The notes: generated by a model from the letters alone, not told the origin. Counted from the stretch's first letter, positions 34,972-43,540 are shown. The stretch: 64,000 bases of DNA from Bradyrhizobium quebecense (GCF_013373795.3 NZ_CP088022.1:248001-312000), one strand, 5' to 3'. Program-made: numbers and translations.

Positions 34972-36049
34972 GGCGGCCTCCGCCCGAACGTTGCGTCGCG
35001 GATGCGCTGCGCCGCCGCCAGCGTTCCCAGAGGCCGATCACGCCGTCGGACGACCAGAACACGATGGCAAGGAAGCCGAGCCCGATCAGCAGCCGGAAGC
35101 GATTGCCGTCGAGCCCGAACTTGATCAAGACGTCGAGCGCGAAGGTGCGCAGCAGCACGAAGATGAGGGCACCGATGAACGGACCGATCGGCCGGGTGAT
35201 GCCGCCGACGACGGCGATGATCAGGACGTCGATGCAGGCGCCGACGCTGACCGAGCCGGGCGAGATCTGCCGGTAGTTCCAGACCTGCAGCACGCCGCCG
35301 AGCGCCGCGATGAAGGCGGCGAAGGCGTAGGCCGCGATGCGATGCGCGTTCGGATTGAAGCCGAGTGCGGCCATGCGGCGGGGGTTGTCGCGGACGCCTT
35401 GCAGCGCGAGGCCGAACGGCGCGCGCGAGACATACTGGACGGCGAAGTAGCAGATCGCGGCGACGCCGAGCGTCACATAATAGAAGGCGATGTCGGCGCG
35501 CCAGTCGACGCCCCAGAAATGCGGGGTCGCGACGGTGTTGATGCCGGTGTGGCCGTTGAAGATCGCCCAGTTCTGGTTGGTGAAGTAGTAGAACGCCGCG
35601 CCGATCGCCAGCGTGATCATGATGGTGTAGATGCCCTCGGTGCGCACCGCGAGCGCGCCGCCGAGTGTGCCGAACAGCGTCGCCAGAGCCAGCGCCATCG
35701 GGGTTGCGAGCCACCACGGCCAGCCGAGGCTGATATTGGCGTTGCCGCTCATGCCGAACACCGCGACCATGTAGCCGGCGAAGCCCGCGATGGTGAGCTG
35801 CATCAGGCTGACCATGCCACCATAGCCGGCGAGGAACATCAGGCTCAGCGCGATGACGCCGAGGATCAGCGTGGTGGCGAAGATCTCGATCAGGAAGAAG
35901 CCGTTGGCGATCAGCGGCATGATCACGAGGAGCAGCGCGACCAGCCAGGCCGCCGGATTCTGGAATTCCGGCCAGGTGCGGATCAGGGCGCGGCGGGTCG
36001 CGTTGGCGGATGGGTCGGGGCGGAACTGGGTGCTCTGCAGCAACGACAT
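34964..36049 (-). CDS. livM: LivM-type ABC transporter permease
   Basis: 361-residue inner-membrane permease with about 9-10 hydrophobic segments and the LivM signature region (SLMFLAGYGGMVSLMQLTIAGFAGYMVAVFG and LGLALQGVRDNPRRMAALGFNPNAHRIAAYAFAAFIAALGGVL). A hydrophilic N-terminal ~30 residues precede the first helix. ATG 36049 lies 1 nt after the stop of the LivH-like gene. Confidence 0.93.
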   Translation of the reverse strand: MSLLQSTQFRPDPSANATRRALIRTWPEFQNPAAWLVALLLVIMPLIANGFFLIEIFATTLILGVIALSLMFLAGYGGMVSLMQLTIAGFAGYMVAVFGMSGNANISLGWPWWLATPMALALATLFGTLGGALAVRTEGIYTIMITLAIGAAFYYFTNQNWAIFNGHTGINTVATPHFWGVDWRADIAFYYVTLGVAAICYFAVQYVSRAPFGLALQGVRDNPRRMAALGFNPNAHRIAAYAFAAFIAALGGVLQVWNYRQISPGSVSVGACIDVLIIAVVGGITRPIGPFIGALIFVLLRTFALDVLIKFGLDGNRFRLLIGLGFLAIVFWSSDGVIGLWERWRRRSASATQRSGGGRHG

Positions 36050-36050
36050 C

Positions 36051-37061
36051 TCATCGCCTCGCGAGCAGGCCCTGCGGCCGCAGCGCCAGCACCACGACCA
36101 TGATCAGGAAGGTGACGACGATGGCGTAGGTCGGGATGTAGACCGAGCCGAGCTGCTCGGCGAGCCCGATGATGACGGCGCCGAGCGCAGCCCCCGGGAT
36201 CGAGCCCATGCCGCCGACGATCACGACCACCAGCGAGGCGAGGAGGAAGCGCGTGTCCTCGCCCGGCGACAGCGACTGGAAGGTGCCGCCGACCACGCCG
36301 GCGATGCCGGCAAGGCCCGCGCCGAGTGCGAACACCAGCACGAACACCAGCTGGATCCGCACCCCGGTCGCGGCCAGGATGTCGCGGTCGTCGACCCCGG
36401 CGCGCACGATCATGCCGATCCGGGTGCGGTTGAGCGCCAGCCACATCGCGATGCCGATGACGACGGAGGCTGCGAAGATCACGAGCCGCACCAGCGGATA
36501 CTGCAGATAGACCGGCTCGCCCGATGATTTGATCGCGGTGAGTAGCGGCAGCTGCACTGGGCCGATCAGCCAGCTCGGGGTCTGGACCTGGTAGAAGTCG
36601 CCGCCGAACACCCAGAGCATCAGATCGGCGAACACGATCGAGAGCCCGATCGTGACCATGGTCTGCCTGAGGTCCTGACCCTCCATGCGGCGGAACACGG
36701 CGAGCTGCAGGATCACGCCGACCAGCGCCGCCGCGATGAAGGCGACGATGAAGCTCAGGATCCACGACCCGGTCCAGGTGCTGATGGCGTAGCCGATATA
36801 GCCGCCGAACAGATAGAGCGAGCCGTGCGCGAGGTTGACGTTGCGCATCAGGCCGAAGATCAGCGTGAAGCCGCTGGCGACCAGGAAATACAGCCCGCCG
36901 AGCGTGATGCCGTTCAAGACGGCGTTGAGGAACACGCGCTTGCGGCCGATCGCGGCTTCCAGCCCCGGCGGCCAGATCGCGAACACCAGCCACAGCAGCA
37001 CCGCGACCGCGATGATCACGATCAGCGCCCAGGCCGGATGGCGTTCGATGAACCTGGCCAT
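36051..37061 (-). CDS. livH: LivH-type ABC transporter permease
   Basis: 336-residue permease. An extra N-terminal segment (WALIVIIAVAVLLWLVFAIWPPG) precedes the LivH core starting LNGITLGGLYFLVASGFTLIFGLMRNVNLAHGSLYLFGGYIGY. The EAA-like loop is GMIVRAGVDDRDILAATGV. It opens the permease-ATPase block, 120 nt after the AraC-type gene. Together with the LivM/G/F proteins and the binding protein at 38139-39389 it makes a complete importer. Confidence 0.93.
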   Translation of the reverse strand: MARFIERHPAWALIVIIAVAVLLWLVFAIWPPGLEAAIGRKRVFLNAVLNGITLGGLYFLVASGFTLIFGLMRNVNLAHGSLYLFGGYIGYAISTWTGSWILSFIVAFIAAALVGVILQLAVFRRMEGQDLRQTMVTIGLSIVFADLMLWVFGGDFYQVQTPSWLIGPVQLPLLTAIKSSGEPVYLQYPLVRLVIFAASVVIGIAMWLALNRTRIGMIVRAGVDDRDILAATGVRIQLVFVLVFALGAGLAGIAGVVGGTFQSLSPGEDTRFLLASLVVVIVGGMGSIPGAALGAVIIGLAEQLGSVYIPTYAIVVTFLIMVVVLALRPQGLLARR

Positions 37062-37181
37062 CTCCGTCGCGTTCCCTCTGACGTGGCGACCGTCTGCCGG
37101 GCCGCGTGTCCTTTATCCTACCGAGGGCGAAAGCTTCGGATTTGATCGAGAGTATCTTTTATCGTCTGCTCTGGAACTCCT

Positions 37182-38000
37182 TCACGGCCGCAACACCTTG
37201 GCGGCGCGGCGATAGTCGGTCGGTGCCATCCCGACATTGGCGGCGAAGAAGCGGGTGAAGCCGCTCTGCGAGGAGAAGCCGAGATCGAAGCCGATATCGG
37301 CGATCGGCGCCTCGGTCGCCACCAGCGCATCCAGCGCCTGCTCCATGATCAGCGTGTTCATGTAGAGGTGAGGGGTGACGCCGGTCTGGGTGCGGAACAG
37401 CCGGTAGAAGTGCGGCCGCGACAGGCCCGCTTCGCGCGCGATCGCATCGAGCTCGATTTCGGCGCCGGGGCTTTCCGACATCAGCTTGATCGATTTGCGG
37501 ACGCGGAAATCAGTCACGGCAGCAGCGGCGCGCGCGTCCTGCGCCGCCTGCCAGCTCTCCTCGTAGCAGGAATCGATCAACTGCCTGAGCTCGCAATCGA
37601 GGCTGCGCAGTGACGGCGCGCCGCACACCAGTGCTGCGGTGCGGCGGATCAGCCGGTCGAGCGTCTCGGTGCGCGGAAAAAAGGTGCGGCCGAACCGCAG
37701 GCCCTGCGCGCTCGCGGGCTGCGGCGCGAACCATTCGGCATTGACATAGAGCACGAAGAAGATCGCGCCGTGGTCCATGTCGGTCGGCAGAAAATTGTGC
37801 GGTTCCCAAGGGTTGACCGCGACCACGGTGTCGTCCTTGAGCAGCAGGCGCTGCTCGGAGACATCGATCTGCGCCGGCGTGCCGCCGACATGAAAGATCA
37901 GGTGCCCTTCGCGGTGCGCATGCACGTTGAAGGGACGGTTCAACTGATAGACCGTCGCGCGACCGAACCGGCCGTGGAAGACGGCAAGCGCCCTGCTCAT
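37182..38000 (-). CDS. AraC-family regulator (cupin sensor)
   Basis: 272 residues; ATG 38000 directly after GGGGAGG. The N-terminal AraC-arabinose-binding-like cupin half (RPFNVHAHREGHLIFHVGGTPAQIDV...VAVNPWEPHNF) is followed by the two-helix-turn-helix domain (~165-272: IELDAIAREAGLSRPHFYRLFRTQTGVTPHLYMN and IADIGFDLGFSSQSGFTRFFAANVGMAPTDYRR). Its place between the binding-protein gene and the permeases, on the same strand, makes it the likely pathway-specific activator of the whole run. Confidence 0.92.
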   Translation of the reverse strand: MSRALAVFHGRFGRATVYQLNRPFNVHAHREGHLIFHVGGTPAQIDVSEQRLLLKDDTVVAVNPWEPHNFLPTDMDHGAIFFVLYVNAEWFAPQPASAQGLRFGRTFFPRTETLDRLIRRTAALVCGAPSLRSLDCELRQLIDSCYEESWQAAQDARAAAAVTDFRVRKSIKLMSESPGAEIELDAIAREAGLSRPHFYRLFRTQTGVTPHLYMNTLIMEQALDALVATEAPIADIGFDLGFSSQSGFTRFFAANVGMAPTDYRRAAKVLRP

Positions 38001-38138
38001 GCCTCCCCTCCCGCGGGATGTTCTTGTCTTTTCGACAAGCGTTCATCATCCGCCCGCGGAAAGCAAGGGCGAGCAGGGCTGTTCATGCAACCGCGCGGCT
38101 CCGTCACGGCTGGCTTGCTCGCACCTGCAACAAATACG

Positions 38139-39389
38139 TCAGTACTTCTTGCACTCCGGGACCGTGCGGCTCGGCAGGCCGATCTTGGCGAAAACCGCCG
38201 GATCGTAGCCCAGCGTCTGGTTGACGTTCGGGATCACCTTCACGACCTTGCTGAACAGCGCGCCCTTGCCGTCATCGACCACCTCGGTGACGAAATTGGT
38301 GCCGATCGCCTGGCGGTTGGCGTCGAGCTTGATCTTGCCGTTCGGGGCGTCGATCTCGATCTTCGCCAGTGCGTCCTTCAGCTTGGCCTGGTTGTTGGAG
38401 AGATCGCCATTGACCTGCCGCAGCGCCAGGATCAGCGCCATGGTCGAGCCGTAATAGTTGGTGGCGAGCAGCGACGGGCTCGGGAAGCGTTTGCTCTCCG
38501 GGAACGAGTCCTGATAGGCCTTCACGAACTTCTGCCAGCCCGGATCCTCCCAGGTATCCGCCTGGCCGCTCGCGGCGATGGTGCCGATCAGCGCGTTCTT
38601 GGCGCTGCCCTTCGACGACAGGATGGTCTGGTCGATCATGATCGAGCCGCCCATCAGATGCGCCTTGCCGCCGGCCTGCTGATACTGGTTGAGGAAGTTG
38701 ACGGCGTCGGCGCCGCCGAGGCCGAGATAGATCGCATCGACATCGTCGGGAAGCGCTGCGATGACAGAGGCGAAGTCCTTGGTGCCGAGCGGCACCCATT
38801 GCCGGTTGGTGACCTGGCCGCCGGCGCCGCAGAATTCGAGCACCAGGCCGAACACCTGGGTGTAGATGAACGAGTAATCCTCGCCGACGGTGGCGATCTT
38901 GCGATAGCCCTTGGTCTCATAGGCATATTTGCCGAGGCCGACCTGCCACTGCGCGCCGTCCATGTTGTAGCGGAAGAAGTTCGGCGCCGGATCGACATAG
39001 GTCGTCTCCTGCGCGCCGGAGGCGGCGTTGACGAAGGTCAGCTCCGGATGGGTCTTGGCAAAATTCTTCACCGCGATGCCCTCGTCGCCGGACAGCGGCG
39101 ACAGCAGGATCTGCACCTTGTCCTGCTCGATCAGCTTGCGCACCGCGCGCACCGCGGAGTCCGGCGTCGCGTCGGTCGAGGCGACGATGAACTCGAGCTC
39201 CTTGTCGCCGATCTTCTTGCCGAGCACGTTGAGCGCGGTCTGGTGGCCGCGCATGCCATCCTCGCCGAGCACCGTATAGGTGCCCTCGAGCGTCGCGGTG
39301 ACGCCGACCTTGATCTTCTCCTGGGCGAACGCCGTGCCCGAAAGCAACAGGCTGCTCAACGCAATCAGTCCTAAACTGCCTTTCAACAT
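38139..39389 (-). CDS. Branched-chain-type ABC transporter substrate-binding protein of the long operon
   Basis: 416 residues; ATG 39389 after GGAGGAGAG. Signal peptide 1-22 (LIALSSLLLSGTAFAQ), then EKIKVGVTATLEGTYTVLGEDGMRG, a type I periplasmic binding fold. Motifs LLSPLSGDEGIAVKNF, FVNAASGAQETTY and VGEDYSFIYTQVFGLV resemble the amide/aromatic-binding subset of the LivK family rather than true Leu/Ile/Val binders. It is the first gene of the minus-strand run and supplies the substrate to the LivHMGF-like importer. Confidence 0.92.
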   Translation of the reverse strand: MLKGSLGLIALSSLLLSGTAFAQEKIKVGVTATLEGTYTVLGEDGMRGHQTALNVLGKKIGDKELEFIVASTDATPDSAVRAVRKLIEQDKVQILLSPLSGDEGIAVKNFAKTHPELTFVNAASGAQETTYVDPAPNFFRYNMDGAQWQVGLGKYAYETKGYRKIATVGEDYSFIYTQVFGLVLEFCGAGGQVTNRQWVPLGTKDFASVIAALPDDVDAIYLGLGGADAVNFLNQYQQAGGKAHLMGGSIMIDQTILSSKGSAKNALIGTIAASGQADTWEDPGWQKFVKAYQDSFPESKRFPSPSLLATNYYGSTMALILALRQVNGDLSNNQAKLKDALAKIEIDAPNGKIKLDANRQAIGTNFVTEVVDDGKGALFSKVVKVIPNVNQTLGYDPAVFAKIGLPSRTVPECKKY

Positions 39390-39540
39390 CGCTCTCCTCC
39401 CTCTGTGTTGTCACCGGCGTCCACCTGGCCTGACGAAGGCTGATGGGCGTCCGGTTGTTTCCGGCAAAGCTAGCCGAAGGCAGGCGCGGCGCGGATGTCG
39501 TCGCAGCGGGGGTGCTTAACGGGCAGTCTCATTTTGATTG

Positions 39541-39568
39541 TTGCGCCGCAGCGCGGTTCGCGGCGCAA
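39541..39568 (-). terminator. Hairpin between the binding-protein gene and the SDR gene
   Basis: TTGCGCCGC (39541-39549) and GCGGCGCAA (39560-39568), 9-bp perfect arms with a 10-nt loop, lie downstream of the SDR gene on the minus strand. The tail is AT-rich but lacks a clean U-run, so its role is tentative. Confidence 0.4.
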
Positions 39569-39594
39569 TGTAGCGGAGGTTCGGTGTAGTAGTT

Positions 39595-39696
39595 CCGTCA
39601 TCCTGAGGAGCGCGTAGCGCGTCTCGAAGGATCGACGGCCACCGGCCGGGCCGTGCATCCTTCGAGGCTCGCTGCGCTCGCGCCTCAGGATGACGG
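39595..39696. repeat. Intergenic palindromic repeat, CCGTCATCCTGAGG family
   Basis: The perfect 14-bp outer arms CCGTCATCCTGAGG and CCTCAGGATGACGG flank inner arms CTCGAAGGAT and ATCCTTCGAG. Same family as 12190-12324. The rest of the 39390-39843 gap holds only a small hairpin and no gene that I recognise. Confidence 0.88.
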
Positions 39697-39843
39697 GGTA
39701 TGCGTTTGCGTTCTCGCGACATGATTTGTCCGAGCTTTTGCTTTTCGTTTCGTCCTCTGTTCAGAGGGCGCAGGGAAAGCCCGGTGTCGATGCACCCATG
39801 GGTCCCGTTCAACAAAGCACGGGAGGTAGGACCACATCGCCCG

Positions 39844-40563
39844 CTACGGCATGTGGTGGCCGGCGGCCTGTCCGCCGTCGACGTGGAGCACTTCTCCGGT
39901 CACAAATCCTGCGCCATCGAGGTAGAGCACCGCGTCGACGATGTCGGAGATCTCTCCCATCCGGCCGACCGGGTGGAGCGCGGCCAGCGCTTGATGCGCC
40001 TCCGCGGGGTGCATCGGGGTCTTGATAATCCCGGGCGACACTGCGTTGACGCGGATTCCGGTCCTTGCATATTCGATCGCGAGCGCGCGGGTTGCGGCGT
40101 TCAGGGCGCCCTTGGTCAGCGAGGCGAGGGCGGCCGGAACGCTGCTCATCGGCTGGTCGACGAGACTTGTCGTGATGGTGACGACGTGGCCGTGGCCCTG
40201 CTTGCTCATCAGCTCCAGCGCGCGCCGGGTCATGTTGAAAAAGCCGGTCACGTTGGTCGAGATGTAGCTGGCGTAGTCATCCTGCGTGTAGGCGGTGAAG
40301 GGTTTGGCCATGAAGATGCCGGCGTTGTTGACCAGCGTGTCGACGCGGCCGAAGCGCTCCAGCGCCGCCTTGAATACGTTCTCCGCCGTATCGGCTGCGC
40401 CGACATCACCCGCCACCGTGACGATATCCGCATCGGTGGCCGGCTTGATCGAGCGCGACGTCGCGACGACCCGGCGATTGCGATCCCTGAAGGCCTGAAC
40501 GATGCCGGCGCCGATCCCCTGCGATGCGCCGGTGACGATTGCCACCTTCCGCTCTGTGCTCAT
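39844..40563 (-). CDS. Short-chain dehydrogenase-like protein lacking the catalytic Tyr
   Basis: 239-residue Rossmann-fold SDR with cofactor motif TGASQGIGAG (about 11-20), NNAG (LVNNAGIF) and the late PGIIKTPM. At the YxxxK site the sequence is PAALASLTKGAL: Lys is kept but the residue four before it is Ala. The usual Tyr proton donor is therefore absent. The ending (AGFVTGEVLHVDGGQAAG) is normal. ATG 40563 follows AAGGAG. It lies 25 nt after the acyl-CoA-dehydrogenase-like gene, so probably one unit with it. It is either an altered-mechanism reductase or a non-catalytic member. Confidence 0.88.
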   Translation of the reverse strand: MSTERKVAIVTGASQGIGAGIVQAFRDRNRRVVATSRSIKPATDADIVTVAGDVGAADTAENVFKAALERFGRVDTLVNNAGIFMAKPFTAYTQDDYASYISTNVTGFFNMTRRALELMSKQGHGHVVTITTSLVDQPMSSVPAALASLTKGALNAATRALAIEYARTGIRVNAVSPGIIKTPMHPAEAHQALAALHPVGRMGEISDIVDAVLYLDGAGFVTGEVLHVDGGQAAGHHMP

Positions 40564-40588
40564 GATTGCACTCCTTCAGTATTTCGCG

Positions 40589-41833
40589 CTACGCGGCGCC
40601 GCTTGCGGCGAGCGGGCTGTAGTCGCGGCTCTTGAACATCGTGTGCAGTTGCCGCCGCCGGATGCCGAGATTTCCGCCGTCGAAGATCGGCAGCGCGAGC
40701 GCGTCCTGCAGCAGGCCGCCGAATGGGGCCTCATGATCATAGCTGTCGATCCCGACCACCCGCATCAGATCGGTGATGACGCGCACGGCGGACTCGGAGC
40801 CGAAGATCTTGGCCTGCACCGCCAGCTCTTCGGCCGCCGGCGACTGGGTGTCCAGTGCATGGCAGGCGCGCCAGCTGAGAGTGCGCGCCGCTTCGATCGT
40901 GGTCTTGGCATCGGCGAGCGCGTATCCGACCGCTTGATGCTCGATGATGGGGTGAACGCCGCCGCGCTTTTCGCTGCGGGCAAAATCCAGTGCGAACGCG
41001 AAGGCCGTCCGCATCAGCGCGACGCCGAAGATTCCGACCAGTGCCGCGGTGCCGGTGAACGCCGCCGCGGTCAGCGCCAGGCCCGCGCCTTGCTGCCCGA
41101 GCAGATTGTGATGCGGCGCTGCGACGTTCTGCAAACCAAACTGCGGGACGAGGTGCGCGCGATGACCGATGCTGTCGATGGCGCGTTCGAACACAAGGCC
41201 GCTCACCGGTCCTTGCACGGCAATGATCGAGATGGCGGCCTCCGCTGCTGCCGCCGGATCGGTCCGGCACACGACGGTCAGAAGATCGGCTCCCTCGCGA
41301 TTCCAGCCGGTGGCCGAGGACACCCATTTCTTGCGGCCGTTGATCAGCCAATTGTCGCCGTCGCGCCGCGCGGTGGTGCGGACGCCCTCGCCGGGCGGCG
41401 GCGAGGCGGCGTTGGCGCTGCCGCCCGGCTCGCTGGAGCAGAAGGCGGCGAGCGGCGCGCCGCTGGTCTTCAGGAACGGCGCAAGCAGCCGCTGGCACTG
41501 CTCCGGCGTGCCGCCGAGCAGCAGCGGCAGCAGGCCGAGCACGCTGCCGAGCATCGTGAGGGTCACGCTGGGGTTCACGCTGTAGAATTCCTCGGCGAGG
41601 ATCGCCATGTCGATCATGCCGGCATTGTCGCCGCCCGCCGGCGCCGGAATGCATTTGCGCAGATAGCCGGCCGCCACCATCGCCTCGTAGGTCGGCTTGG
41701 TCGCGAGAAAGCGCTGCTCGGGCGTCGCCAGCTTTTCGGCGGCCCTGGCATCGGCCAGCACCTCCCTGGCAAACTTACGGGAGGCGAGCTGCAGCTCGCG
41801 CTGCTGTGCCGTGAGCGTGAAATCGATCGCCAT
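40589..41833 (-). CDS. Acyl-CoA dehydrogenase-fold flavoprotein, possible nitroalkane oxidase type
   Basis: 414 residues with the three ACAD domains: helical N terminus, beta domain (CSSEPGGSANAASPP, the flavin/substrate strand WLINGRKKWVSSATG) and C-terminal helical FAD domain. In the catalytic-base region the sequence is PIFDGGNLGIRRRQLH, giving Asp385 and Arg392. Nitroalkane oxidase uses Asp402 with Arg409 at the same spacing (+7) where acyl-CoA dehydrogenases have Glu. A second Glu-type base is not evident. ATG 41833 follows GGAGGG. It is probably co-transcribed with the SDR-like gene, and an AraC gene lies upstream on the same strand. Confidence 0.85.
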   Translation of the reverse strand: MAIDFTLTAQQRELQLASRKFAREVLADARAAEKLATPEQRFLATKPTYEAMVAAGYLRKCIPAPAGGDNAGMIDMAILAEEFYSVNPSVTLTMLGSVLGLLPLLLGGTPEQCQRLLAPFLKTSGAPLAAFCSSEPGGSANAASPPPGEGVRTTARRDGDNWLINGRKKWVSSATGWNREGADLLTVVCRTDPAAAAEAAISIIAVQGPVSGLVFERAIDSIGHRAHLVPQFGLQNVAAPHHNLLGQQGAGLALTAAAFTGTAALVGIFGVALMRTAFAFALDFARSEKRGGVHPIIEHQAVGYALADAKTTIEAARTLSWRACHALDTQSPAAEELAVQAKIFGSESAVRVITDLMRVVGIDSYDHEAPFGGLLQDALALPIFDGGNLGIRRRQLHTMFKSRDYSPLAASGAA

Positions 41834-41947
41834 GCCAATGCCCTCCGTGTCGGCGGTTCGGGCTCATGGCTATCGCGGCGTGGTCGGGAAATCTTGGACG
41901 GCAGTGCCCGATTTCTTGGCGCGGAGTGAACCTAATCTCGCCGCGGT

Positions 41948-42883
41948 TCAGTGCGCGGCGGCGCGGCGGAATTCGCGCGGGGCGAGGCCATTGTGGCGCT
42001 TGAACAGGCGGTTGAAATGCGAGATGTCGCGGAAGCCCGCGGCAAAGGCGATCTCGGCAATGGTCTTGTGCGCTGAGGTGCGATCGAGCAGGGCGCGCGT
42101 GCACGCGGCGATCCGCTGTTCGTTGACGTGTTCGCCCACGGAGCGGCCGGTGCTTGCAAACAGGCGGTGCACGTAGCGCTCGGAGCAGCGGAATTTCCTG
42201 GCCAGCGCCGGCGCGCCGAGCTCGGGGTCGTCGTTGTGACGGGCGATGTGGTCAAGCATCATCGATAGCAGCACCGGCGTATGCACGCGCTCTGCCGACA
42301 AGTCGGCAAGGATGTCGGGTGCGTGCGCGATCAGCTCGGCGATATGCGTGCCGAGCATCGCCGAGGTTGTTGCGAGGCGGCCGCCGCTCAGGCAGAGCTC
42401 GGCGTAGCTCGCCAGCGTCCGCGACAGCGCGCGGCCGGTTTCGGTCGCAGACAGGCCGAGCCGCGGGTGGTTGAACAGCGTGTCCGGCAACAGACGCCGC
42501 GGCACCGCAAAGCAGAACAGCTTGAAGTTATTGCGGTGGGCGATCTCGAACGGCTGCGTCGTATCGGCAACCGCGAGATCGCCGGGGGCGCTGATTTGCT
42601 CGTGGCCGCGCTGCGAGGTGCGTCCGAGCCCTTCGAGCTGGAGGTTGACGAAGCAAAGGTCGTCTGTACTTGCAGCGATGTGCGAGGCGAGCCTGTGCAC
42701 GATGTGCCCGCTGGCCGTGACCCGCGATATCTGCAGCGGCGCGGCGTCGACCTTGCAGATCGCGCCGGCAAACGATTCCTCGGCAATCCGGCGCGGCTCC
42801 AGTCGCACGAAGGCAGCTGCGAGGTCGTCTGCCCAACTGCCGAAGGGTTGATCCGGACGGGCCGGCCTGGTCGACCATTCCAT
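41948..42883 (-). CDS. AraC-family transcriptional regulator
   Basis: 311 residues. AraC_binding_2-like N-terminal domain (ISRVTASGHIVHR, GRTSQRGHEQISAPGDLAVADTTQPFEI), then a C-terminal double helix-turn-helix (~215-308) with APALARKFRCSERYVHRLFASTGRSVGEHV and IAEIAFAAGFRDISHFNRLFKRHNGLAPREFRR. It precedes the flavoprotein and SDR genes on the same strand and probably controls them. Organisation is like feaR-type regulators of aromatic amine or nitrogen compound use. Confidence 0.92.
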   Translation of the reverse strand: MEWSTRPARPDQPFGSWADDLAAAFVRLEPRRIAEESFAGAICKVDAAPLQISRVTASGHIVHRLASHIAASTDDLCFVNLQLEGLGRTSQRGHEQISAPGDLAVADTTQPFEIAHRNNFKLFCFAVPRRLLPDTLFNHPRLGLSATETGRALSRTLASYAELCLSGGRLATTSAMLGTHIAELIAHAPDILADLSAERVHTPVLLSMMLDHIARHNDDPELGAPALARKFRCSERYVHRLFASTGRSVGEHVNEQRIAACTRALLDRTSAHKTIAEIAFAAGFRDISHFNRLFKRHNGLAPREFRRAAAH

Positions 42884-42999
42884 GTGCGCCTCGAATAGAC
42901 CGTCACTGCGAAGGGCCCAGCGGGCGAAAGATATCGCCGGCGAAACCGGCGGTCAAATTCCGCCGGCGGCCTGTTTTCCCTGCAAGGAGAGGCGCGTGC

Positions 43000-43221
43000 A
43001 TGCAGGGAACGGCCGGCCTCGGCCTGATCCAGATTTCCGCCTATGACGTGAAACGGCATCTCGATGTCGGCGAGCTCGTCGAGCTGATGCCGCAGCACCG
43101 CGCGGCGCCGATGCCGATGACCTTGCTCTATCCGCACCGCCAGCACCTGTCGCGGCGGCTGCAGGTGTTTGCCGATTGGCTGACGGCACTGTTGAAAGAG
43201 AAGCTGCTCGTCGCGGGCTAG
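43000..43221 (+). pseudogene. LysR-type regulator C-terminal remnant
   Basis: 73 residues (GLGLIQISAYDVKRHLDVGELVELMP...PMTLLYPHRQHLSRRLQVFADWLTALL) that match the last quarter of a LysR substrate-binding domain, where family members run to about 300 residues. No helix-turn-helix part is present upstream. The ATG at 43000 has AGGAGA nine bases before it, so a small peptide might be made, but a degraded gene is the simpler reading. Confidence 0.65.
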
Positions 43222-43258
43222 AACTTCGGCGTGATGCGGGCCTAGAAGCCGCGGTGCA

Positions 43259-43408
43259 TCATCGCCTGCTGTTGCCGGCGCGGATCGAGGCTGCCCTCGC
43301 GCGCTTCGCCTCGGCCTTGGGCTGGAAAAACAGGCCGGGCATCACCGAGACCAGTCCGAAGGTCATTCCGAGGAATGCCAGGAACGTATCGAGATAATTG
43401 ATCTCCAT
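43259..43408 (-). CDS. Possible small single-pass membrane protein
   Basis: 49 codons from ATG 43408 (GGAGA eight bases upstream; an in-frame ATG also at 43423). A hydrophobic segment FLAFLGMTFGLVSVMPGLFF is followed by a basic tail (PKAEAKRARAASIRAGNSRR), the pattern of a small inner-membrane protein. Upstream are three copies of a CGGTACAWT motif, which fits a regulated promoter. It matches no family I know; the coding call rests on the ribosome site and the hydrophobic pattern only. Confidence 0.4.
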   Translation of the reverse strand: MEINYLDTFLAFLGMTFGLVSVMPGLFFQPKAEAKRARAASIRAGNSRR

Positions 43409-43444
43409 TTCAGTTGTCTCCATTCGGCTTGCACCGGGCTGCCC

Positions 43445-43500
43445 CGGTACAATGCGTTCGATAAACCTAGATATGGTCCGGTACATTGCTCGGTACAATA
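43445..43500. promoter_or_regulatory. Three direct CGGTACAWT repeats (candidate operator)
   Basis: CGGTACAATG (43445-43454), CGGTACATTG (43479-43488) and CGGTACAATA (43491-43500) lie upstream of the small membrane ORF and just past the stop of the SRPBCC gene. Steps of 34 and 12 nt suggest repeated protein contacts. Confidence 0.45.
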
Positions 43501-43540
43501 GGAACATTGATCTCGGAGCAATACTTTCGATTCTCCGCGT

